Assembly (NCBI GenBank): GCA_002419025.1
Contig: DIFG01000068.1
Coordinates: forward strand, 4,944 to 29,935
Source of the DNA: Deltaproteobacteria bacterium UBA5754
Lineage (GTDB): Bacteria; Desulfobacterota; Dissulfuribacteria; Dissulfuribacterales; UBA5754
DNA: 24,992 nt
Direction of reading: 5' to 3'
The notes under the pieces were generated by a model. The model was not told the DNA's origin. It saw only the letters and a program-made list of their open reading frames with translations, and made no database searches. The position numbers and the translations under genes were made by a program. Below, one piece after another: positions 1 through 5,621 of this stretch; position 1 is the stretch's first letter; every line of letters begins with the position of its first letter.

Positions 1-25
1 TTTCGACTTTTTACGAAACCATCAT
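1..25. repeat. End of a dispersed terminal-inverted-repeat element
   Basis: The first 25 bases match the right end of the palindromic element at 12694-12830. Both carry the pattern TTTCGA-S-TTTTTACGA-R-ACCATCA (S is C or G, R is A or G). Only this end lies in the window, so the rest of the element should continue to the left. It abuts the attC-like site at 36-107. No transposase is visible, so it is best seen as a non-autonomous, MITE-like or REP-like repeat. Confidence 0.6.
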
Positions 26-35
26 CTTTAGGGCC

Positions 36-107
36 GTACATCGATCAAGCTCACCGGCGGCAATGGAGCGCAGCGGAATTGCCGTCCGGTGCAGCGCCTT
101 GTTGGGA
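36..107 (-). other. Degenerate integron attC-like recombination site
   Basis: The site folds on itself like an attC. CACCGG (52-57) pairs with CCGGTG (86-91), GGCAAT (59-64) with ATTGCC (78-83), and GCT (49-51) with AGC (93-95). C92 is left unpaired like an extrahelical base, and the terminal loop is 13 bases (65-77). The outer box GTTGGGA (101-107) fits the core GTTRRRY at six of seven positions. The opposite box GTACATC (36-42) fits RYYYAAC at five of seven and has lost the AAC core. The upstream gene runs into the site and stops within it, as cassette genes often do. No integrase gene or attI is visible, so this is probably a lone or decayed cassette. Confidence 0.55.
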
Positions 108-530
108 TTTTCTTTCTTCGGGATCGAAATCGCTATCGAGATCGAAATCGGCGTTGTAGGCCGATTGATCTTCTCGAACTTGGTAGCCCCTTCCGCCGAG
201 ACGACTGAGCATCGCGGCCATCCGATCGAGTTCATCCTTCCGCTTACGGCTTTCCATCTTGTCCAGCGCTTTGCCGACAACCAGCACGTCTTGAATCGGC
301 GCGCACTCAAGCGCGGAGCCACGAGCAATTTCGAAGTAACGCCTTCGATCCGCCTCAGCCGTTTTGCCGTTCCCTTCAGCAATATTAAGCGGTATCGACT
401 GGCTGGCCTGAAGCCATTGATCCCGTGCGGGCCGATGGACACCGTTCAGGTTGTCGGCCTTCTCGTAAACCCATGCAACGTAGCCTATCGAAAGACGATA
501 GACATCCGGTTTCTCGTGTCCAAGACCCAT
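51..530 (-). CDS. Four-helix bundle protein (S23 / 23S rRNA intervening-sequence family)
   Basis: The 159-residue product carries the S23 family pattern: an N-terminal GLGHEKPDVYRL, then RPARDQWLQASQSIPLNIAEGNGK around residues 34-56 and RRRYFEIARGSALE around 62-75. Members form small helical bundles. Some are encoded in rRNA intervening sequences and others in integron gene cassettes; their biochemical role is unsettled. Residues after about 125 are low-complexity (Asp/Phe/Ser alternation), and the last 20 are translated from the attC-like site, so they are probably not part of the fold. The start has only a weak purine stretch (GAAGAG) before it. The gene lies in the same orientation as ubiD-like, 40 bases after its stop, but probably arrived separately as a cassette. 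Confidence 0.8.
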   Translation of the reverse strand: MGLGHEKPDVYRLSIGYVAWVYEKADNLNGVHRPARDQWLQASQSIPLNIAEGNGKTAEADRRRYFEIARGSALECAPIQDVLVVGKALDKMESRKRKDELDRMAAMLSRLGGRGYQVREDQSAYNADFDLDSDFDPEERKSQQGAAPDGNSAALHCRR

Positions 531-570
531 ATCTCTTCGATCCCGATAGCGATCCCGATTTCGATTTCGA

Positions 571-1917
571 TTATCTCAACAGACCCCATCCAGCGCAGAG
601 GGCCGTCGCCTTCTCCAGTGTCTCCGGGTCCCATTTCGCCTCATCCGGCCAGGGCCTTCCAAATCTTTCGGACTTCCGCGTGCAGTCCATGTCGAGGACG
701 CCTTTTCCATGTACCGCATCCCTTCCCGGATCCACCCGGTTTCCGATCAGCCAGAGGACGCTGGAAAGGTCGCGGATGTCATCGTCGGCGTCAAACGCGC
801 AGATGAACCTGAATCTGGCGAGAAATCCCTCGTCCCTGAGGGATGCGATGAGTCGACATGGGTGACCCTCCCCCTGCTTTTCGATGGATATGAGGGCGAT
901 GTTCTGAAATACCCCCTCCACTGGGAGATTGAGGTCCTTCACCTCCGGGAACCTCTCCCGGATTCGGGCGAGGAGGAGCCTTTCCGCGGCCTTGGCAAGG
1001 AAGCAGTCCTCCTGGGGCGGGGGCCCGACGACGGTCGCGGGAAAGACAGCGTCCCTCCGGAATGTGGCGCAGGTCACATGGAAGACCGGATAAAGGGCCT
1101 GTTGGTCGTAGAGACCCGTGTGCATGGCAAAGGGGCCTTCGAGGCGCCTTTCTCCCGGCTCAAGATATCCCTCGAGAACGATCTGGGAGGAGGCCGGGAC
1201 CTCGAGGTCAACGGTTATGCATCGGGCAAGCGGAACTGGTGTGCCCCGCAGGGCCCCAGCGTAAGCGAATTCGTCCAGGTCCTCCGGCAGGGGAGAGCAG
1301 GCGGCAAGAGTGCAGGCGGGGTCAGCGCCGAGGGCGACCGCTGCGGCAAGCCTCTTGCCCGCCCCCTCGGCGATCCCGTAATGGCGAGCCCCTCCGGATC
1401 CCGTTCTCCAGTGCATGCCCGTGGTCCTGGGGCCGAAGATCTGGAGGCGGTACATGCCGACGTTCCTTGCGCCTGTCTCCGGATTGCGGGTGACGACGAT
1501 GGGCAGGGTGAGTGCCGGGCCGGCGTCTTTCGGCCAGGCGTGAAGGGCGGGGAGAAGGGCAAGGTCGACGTCTTCTCCCATGAGGACGATCTCCTGGCAG
1601 GGCGGTTCCGGGACAAAAAAATCCGGTATGTCAGGAGGAGAGGCGAGAAATCCGCTGTTTACCGCATCCAGATCCCGGAGGGATGAGATGCCGAGGGCGA
1701 GGACCATGCGTCTTTCCGTGCCGAAGGCGTTGGTAAGGACAGGCATGTCGAAACCCTCCGGCTGTTCGAAAAGGAGGGCCGGGCCTCCGTTTCGCGAGAC
1801 GAGGTCTGTCACGGCAGCGATCTCGAAGCGGGTGCTTACCGGCTCCCGGATGCGGGTGAGTTCGCCGGTCCTTTCAAGGAACCGGACGAGTCCCTGGAGA
1901 TCTGCAGGGACCGTCAT
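571..1917 (-). CDS. UbiD-family (prenylated-FMN) decarboxylase
   Basis: The 448-residue protein has the UbiD layout. An N-terminal part is followed by the cofactor-binding segment NVGMYRLQIF (about 152-161) and TTGMHW (165-170), then RRLEGPF (257-263) and the late PPPQEDCF segment. UbiD enzymes use prenyl-FMN, made by UbiX, for reversible decarboxylation of aromatic or unsaturated acids, including 4-hydroxybenzoate-type quinone precursors. The substrate cannot be told here and no ubiX is in the window. R157 and E260 fit the family's catalytic Arg and first Glu. The second acid, usually Glu or Asp in EGPxG(E/D), is Met265 here. Its ATG overlaps the upstream rlmI-like stop as ATGA, so translation is probably coupled. 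The 3' end carries GTTGAGA. Confidence 0.85.
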   Translation of the reverse strand: MTVPADLQGLVRFLERTGELTRIREPVSTRFEIAAVTDLVSRNGGPALLFEQPEGFDMPVLTNAFGTERRMVLALGISSLRDLDAVNSGFLASPPDIPDFFVPEPPCQEIVLMGEDVDLALLPALHAWPKDAGPALTLPIVVTRNPETGARNVGMYRLQIFGPRTTGMHWRTGSGGARHYGIAEGAGKRLAAAVALGADPACTLAACSPLPEDLDEFAYAGALRGTPVPLARCITVDLEVPASSQIVLEGYLEPGERRLEGPFAMHTGLYDQQALYPVFHVTCATFRRDAVFPATVVGPPPQEDCFLAKAAERLLLARIRERFPEVKDLNLPVEGVFQNIALISIEKQGEGHPCRLIASLRDEGFLARFRFICAFDADDDIRDLSSVLWLIGNRVDPGRDAVHGKGVLDMDCTRKSERFGRPWPDEAKWDPETLEKATALCAGWGLLR

Positions 1918-3125
1918 TCCGCGATGCAGAGAAGGCCTGTGAGATAACGGCCTTCTGGAAAGGAAAGGAGGACCGGGTGATCCGGCGCCTGATCAAGGTG
2001 TCGGAGGATGCGGGCGTTTCTTCCGGCGTCACAGGCCCCGTCCGCGACAACCTTCTGAAAGAGGTGGGGTTCGACGAGGCCCGAGCAGGAAAAAGTCGCA
2101 AGGATCCCGCCTGGCCTCAGGATCCGGAAGGCGAGGAGGTTGATGTCCTTGTAGCCCCTGAGGCCCGATTCGAGGTGCGAGCGGGAGCCGACGAATTTCG
2201 GCGGGTCGAGGACCACGAGATCGAAGGTCCTTTCCTCGTCCCGGAACCCCCGAAGGACATGAAAGACGTCTCCTGGCAGGTTTTCCATGCGTTCAGGATC
2301 GATGCCGTTTTCCATGGCGTTTTTCCGGGCGAGGTCCAGGTTTTCCTGAGAGTCATCCACATTGGTGACCCGCGCGGCCCCTCCGAGGAGGGCCGAGATC
2401 CCGAACCCCCCGGTGTAGGAGAAGGCGTTCAGGACCTCCCGGCCGCAGGCGTATTCGCGCAAGAGGACGCGGTTTTCCGCCTGGTCGAGATAGAAGCCCG
2501 TCTTGTGGCCGTTTTTGACATCCACAAGATAGGCGCCCCCTTCCTCGCGGATGGGAAGGAGGGAAGGGGGTTCCTCTCCCCAGAGGAGGCCCTTCCTTGG
2601 GACAAGGCCTTCCTTGCGCCGGACATCCGCGTCGGATCGCTCGTAGATCCCCCGGGAGGGAAGAAGCGTGTGGAGGATCCGGACGATCGCGTCTTTCATG
2701 GCCTCGACCCCGGCGGAGAGGAACTGGCAGACGAGAAAGTCCCCATAGAGGTCCACGATGAGGCCGGGCAGGCCGTCAGACTCCGCATTCACCAGGCGTT
2801 GCGCCGTCCTTGCGCGGAGTGAAGGAACTGCTTCGCGCATCGCAATGGCTGACCTCAGCCGGCCTTCGATCCAGGACGCGTCGATCCTTTCGTCATGATC
2901 GAAGGTGAAGGCCCGGACGGTGATCTGGGAAGAGGGAGAGTAGGCGCCGCGGCAGAGGAAGTCGCCAGTGAAGGAAAGGACGTCCACCATGTCTCCCCGT
3001 CCGGGAGCGCCCTCAATGCGGGCGATCGCACCGGAAAAGATCCACGGGTGACGACGGAGGATGGATCGTTCTTTCCCTTTTTTGAGGATGACTGAGGGAT
3101 GTGTGGTCATCTTTGGGACGTCCAT
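1914..3125 (-). CDS. rlmI: RlmI-like 23S rRNA (cytosine-C5) methyltransferase
   Basis: The 403-residue protein is close to E. coli RlmI in length (396) and order. A PUA-type RNA-binding domain lies at about 10-85 (KGKERSILRRHPWIFSGAI). A linking domain follows with RGIYERSDADVRRKEGL (158-174), then NGHKTGFYLDQAENR (205-219). The Rossmann SAM domain contains NAFSYTGGFG (233-242), DPPKF (307-311) and the FSCSG motif with the likely catalytic Cys (345-349). The family methylates a cytosine in 23S rRNA (C1962 in E. coli) using SAM. The gene sits 30 bases after ettA and overlaps ubiD-like by ATGA. The start at 3125 has a GGGGG run about 11 bases upstream. An in-frame ATG five codons later (3110) is possible. 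The exact target base is inferred by family. Confidence 0.85.
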   Translation of the reverse strand: MDVPKMTTHPSVILKKGKERSILRRHPWIFSGAIARIEGAPGRGDMVDVLSFTGDFLCRGAYSPSSQITVRAFTFDHDERIDASWIEGRLRSAIAMREAVPSLRARTAQRLVNAESDGLPGLIVDLYGDFLVCQFLSAGVEAMKDAIVRILHTLLPSRGIYERSDADVRRKEGLVPRKGLLWGEEPPSLLPIREEGGAYLVDVKNGHKTGFYLDQAENRVLLREYACGREVLNAFSYTGGFGISALLGGAARVTNVDDSQENLDLARKNAMENGIDPERMENLPGDVFHVLRGFRDEERTFDLVVLDPPKFVGSRSHLESGLRGYKDINLLAFRILRPGGILATFSCSGLVEPHLFQKVVADGACDAGRNARILRHLDQAPDHPVLLSFPEGRYLTGLLCIAE

Positions 3126-3155
3126 CAGGGAAGTTTCCCCCTTGGTCCACGCCTC

Positions 3156-4829
3156 CTACCGGATGAGGCCTCGATACCTGATCCGGTGTGGGGTGTCGGC
3201 CTCGCGGCCCAGGCGTCTCCTTCGGTCCTCCTCGTATTCGGAATAGTTCCCGGTAAACCAGAAGACCCGGCTGTCCCCCTCGAAGGCGAGGATGTGGGTC
3301 GCGATCCGGTCCAGGAACCATCGGTCGTGGCTCACGATCACAGCAGAACCGGCAAAACTTTCGATGGATTCCTCAAGGGCCCTGAGGGTGTTTACGTCGA
3401 GGTCGTTCGTCGGCTCGTCGAGGAGGATGACGTTTGCGCCCTGGGTGAGGATCTTGGCCAGATGCACCCGGTTCCGCTCCCCTCCGGAGAGGTTTTTCAC
3501 GAGCTTTTGCTGGTCCGGGCCGAGGAAATTGAACCCAGCCACATAGGCCCGGGTGTTGACCTTTCTGTTGCCGAAGGCGAAAAACTCCTCGCCCCCTGAG
3601 ATCTCCTGCCAGACCGTCTTTTCTCCGTCGAGGGTCTCGCGGGTCTGATCCACATATGCGAGCTTCACCGTTTGGCCATGGGTGACGGTCCCTGCATCGG
3701 GCTGTTCCTGCCCGGTTATCATCTTGAGGAGCGTGGTCTTCCCGGCGCCGTTCGGACCGATAACACCCACGATGCCTCCGGGAGGAACGGAGAAGGTGAG
3801 GTCTTCCATGAGAACCCTGTCCCCCTTTGTCTTTGTCACCCCTTCAAAGGCGATGACAATGTCGCCGAGTCTCGGGCCCTGCGGGATGAAGATCTCGAGA
3901 TCCTCGCGGAGCTTTTCGTGTTCCTGATCGAGAAGTTTTTCATAGGCGGCGACACGGGCCTTCCCCTTGGCCTGTCTGGCCTTGGGCGCCATGCGTATCC
4001 ATTCGAGTTCGCGCTCGAGGGTCTTCTGCCTCTTGCTCTCGGCCTTTTCTTCCCGGCAGAGGCGTTCCTTTTTCTGCTCGAGCCACGACGAATAATTGCC
4101 CTTCCACGGGATTCCGTGTCCCCGGTCGAGCTCGAGGATCCAGCCCGCCACGTTGTCGAGGAAGTAGCGGTCGTGGGTTATGGCTATGACCGTACCCTTG
4201 TATTCCTGGAGATGCCGTTCGAGCCACGCCACGGACTCGGCGTCCAGATGGTTCGTCGGCTCGTCGAGGAGGAGGATGTCGGGTTCGGTGAGGAGGAGCC
4301 TGCAGAGGGCGACCCGTCTGCGCTCGCCGCCCGAGAGGGCCGTGACCGGGGTGTCGCCTGGAGGGCAGCGCAGGGCGTCCATGGCAAGATCGAGACGGCT
4401 TTCAAGGGTCCACGCGTCGTTACGGTCGATCTCTTCCTGGATCCTGGCCTGCTCTTCGACAAGGGCGTCGATGTCGGCATCCGGCTCAGCGAATTTCGCG
4501 TTTATCACCTCGAACGCCTTCAGGAGATCCACGATGGACTGAACTGCCTCTTCGACCACCTCCTTGACGGTCTTTTGTGGATCGAGCGCAGGCTCCTGTT
4601 CGAGAAGACCGATCGAGTAGCCCTTTGATACGGACCGTTCGCCGCTGTGGTCCGTGTCGATCCCGGCGATGATGCGAAGGAGCGTGCTCTTTCCGGAGCC
4701 GTTAAGACCGATGACGCCGATCTTTGCGCCGTAGTAAAAGCCGAGGGTGATGTCCTTGAGGACCTGTCTGTTCGGTGGATATGTGCGCCCCACGCGCACG
4801 AGGGAAAAAATGACCTTTTCTTCGTTCAT
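3156..4829 (-). CDS. ettA: EttA, energy-dependent translational throttle ABC-F protein
   Basis: The 557-residue protein matches EttA (E. coli 555). It has two ABC ATPase halves and no membrane segments: Walker A GLNGSGKS (41-48), signature LSGGERRR (165-172), Walker B LLLDEPTNHLD (186-196), second Walker A GPNGAGKT (358-365), signature LSGGERNR (447-454) and ILLDEPTNDLD (468-478). The Arm-like insertion is around 95-140, and the charged linker that contacts tRNA in this family is around 240-320. EttA binds the ribosomal E site and gates entry into elongation according to ATP/ADP. The start is supported by AAGG 6-9 bases upstream of the ATG. It heads the ettA > rlmI-like > ubiD-like operon. 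All ATPase motifs are intact. Confidence 0.96.
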   Translation of the reverse strand: MNEEKVIFSLVRVGRTYPPNRQVLKDITLGFYYGAKIGVIGLNGSGKSTLLRIIAGIDTDHSGERSVSKGYSIGLLEQEPALDPQKTVKEVVEEAVQSIVDLLKAFEVINAKFAEPDADIDALVEEQARIQEEIDRNDAWTLESRLDLAMDALRCPPGDTPVTALSGGERRRVALCRLLLTEPDILLLDEPTNHLDAESVAWLERHLQEYKGTVIAITHDRYFLDNVAGWILELDRGHGIPWKGNYSSWLEQKKERLCREEKAESKRQKTLERELEWIRMAPKARQAKGKARVAAYEKLLDQEHEKLREDLEIFIPQGPRLGDIVIAFEGVTKTKGDRVLMEDLTFSVPPGGIVGVIGPNGAGKTTLLKMITGQEQPDAGTVTHGQTVKLAYVDQTRETLDGEKTVWQEISGGEEFFAFGNRKVNTRAYVAGFNFLGPDQQKLVKNLSGGERNRVHLAKILTQGANVILLDEPTNDLDVNTLRALEESIESFAGSAVIVSHDRWFLDRIATHILAFEGDSRVFWFTGNYSEYEEDRRRRLGREADTPHRIRYRGLIR

Positions 4830-4880
4830 GATGACCTTGCGGGCTGAAGGATATGCCGGAGGATTCAGACAAAATACAAA

Positions 4881-4909
4881 AATTTACCGGGCTTGCATGC
4901 CAATTGCAA
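4881..4909 (-). promoter_or_regulatory. Candidate sigma-70 promoter of the ettA operon
   Basis: On the minus strand TTGCAA (4909-4904) is followed after 17 bases by TAAATT (4886-4881). Each hexamer matches consensus at four of six positions. This would leave a leader of about 45 bases before the ettA start. Position and spacing are good, but the prediction rests on pattern only. Confidence 0.35.
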
Positions 4910-4988
4910 CAGCTGAGAAGGGAGAGGCAGGGCTCCGTCAAAGTCAGCAAGGGTTCTGTGGGCTGAAGCCGGGGTATTTGTTCCGTGC

Positions 4989-5023
4989 GGCAAATAGCCC
5001 CCGTCCATGGGGGCGGATTTGCC
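4989..5023. repeat. Long GC-rich hairpin upstream of ettA
   Basis: This is a near-perfect inverted repeat. GGCAAAT (4989-4995) pairs with ATTTGCC (5017-5023), and GCCCCC (4997-5002) with GGGGGC (5009-5014), around the loop GTCCAT. The centre, read on the minus strand as CCCATGGACGGG, resembles the centres of the elements at 5035-5090 and 22947-23010. No T run follows on either strand, so it is not a typical terminator. Confidence 0.7.
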
Positions 5024-5034
5024 GTTCGAGCCCT

Positions 5035-5090
5035 GTCCATGGGCGCCTCCATCCACAAACACCCCGACCGTCGGCCCAAGGATTCTGAAT
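5035..5090 (-). repeat. Palindromic repeat element, copy A (upstream of ettA)
   Basis: On the minus strand positions 5075-5035 align with 22947-22984 of the plus strand: 36 identical bases, two mismatches and a three-base gap. Shared blocks include GTCGGGGT, TTTGTG and AGGCGCCCATGGAC. The flank 5076-5090 (plus strand CCAAGGATTCTGAAT) resembles the right arm of copy B. Copy A points toward ettA, as copy B points toward the DUF1992 gene. Its role is unknown. Confidence 0.65.
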
Positions 5091-5188
5091 CTTGACCTTG
5101 ACGGATCCCTGAGGGGATGACACAAGGTCGACTGACGGCTTGTCCTTCGGTGTCCTTCAGTGTACTTCTGGATAAGGACATGCGGTGC

Positions 5189-5265
<77 letters not shown>

Positions 5266-5278
5266 TGTATATTTATGT

Positions 5279-5311
5279 GGGTTTCAGGCTTCCGCCTGGA
5301 ACCCCTTTTTT
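5279..5311 (+). terminator. Rho-independent terminator of tRNA-Arg
   Basis: GGGTTTCAGGC (5279-5289) pairs with GCCTGGAACCC (5294-5304) over 11 positions, one of them a U-G pair, around a TTCC loop. C and then six T residues (5306-5311) follow. It lies directly after the tRNA. Confidence 0.92.
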
Positions 5312-5532
5312 GTCTGGGTACTGCTGGGGGAACTATGTAGAACTTGCTGTCCTCGGCGGTCAGGACCTCCACTACTGCAGCGAATGCATCCTGCCCCTGA
5401 ATCAGAGCGGTCGGGAATTCAATGATTTCGACGGGGAGCGGATTCACGCCGTCAGAGGCTCAAGAATATCCCTGAAATGGACGATTATTATGAAAAGTAA
5501 CGATTTCGTAACACGCAACCAAGGCTTTCCGC

Positions 5533-5561
5533 TTGATTTTTCCTATGATTTTCAATAGAAC
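5533..5561 (+). promoter_or_regulatory. Candidate sigma-70 promoter of the two-kinase operon
   Basis: TTGATT (5533-5538) and TAGAAC (5556-5561) are separated by 17 bases, and each matches consensus at four of six positions. The predicted leader before the start at 5622 is about 55 bases. This is a pattern-based call in an AT-richer stretch. Confidence 0.35.
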
Positions 5562-5621
5562 TGCAAGTAGGACAATGCACGCCCATACACGTGTTCCCAT
5601 TGGAAGAGGTGATAGGGTGGC

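Larger units (their letters stand above)
4830..5188. other. Intergenic region between ettA and tRNA-Arg: promoter and repeats, no gene
   Basis: This 359-base gap holds the candidate ettA promoter (4881-4909), a long hairpin (4989-5023) and a copy of the palindromic element shared with the recN/DUF1992 gap (5035-5090). The remainder up to the tRNA contains a short imperfect direct repeat, GTCCTTCGGT/GTCCTTCAGT (5142-5161). I found no convincing promoter boxes for the tRNA, although its promoter must lie here. Open frames crossing it have no family features and partly read through the tRNA, so I do not call them genes. Confidence 0.6.
5266..5621. other. AT-richer gap between tRNA-Arg and the HDOD kinase gene
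   Basis: It holds the tRNA terminator (5279-5311) and a candidate promoter for the kinase operon (5533-5561). Between about 5320 and 5447 the minus strand is open from a GTG at 5447 and encodes a protein-like segment (PVEIIEFPTALIQGQDAF and following). It then reads antisense through the terminator and the tRNA, so it is not an intact gene. It could be the remnant of one. I do not recognise its family. Confidence 0.5.

Noticed and set aside
11..442. Minus-strand open frame ending in ALHRTAIPLRSIAAGEL
   Set aside because: It is a second reading frame of the S23 gene and the attC-like site; the S23 frame has clear family motifs and this one does not.
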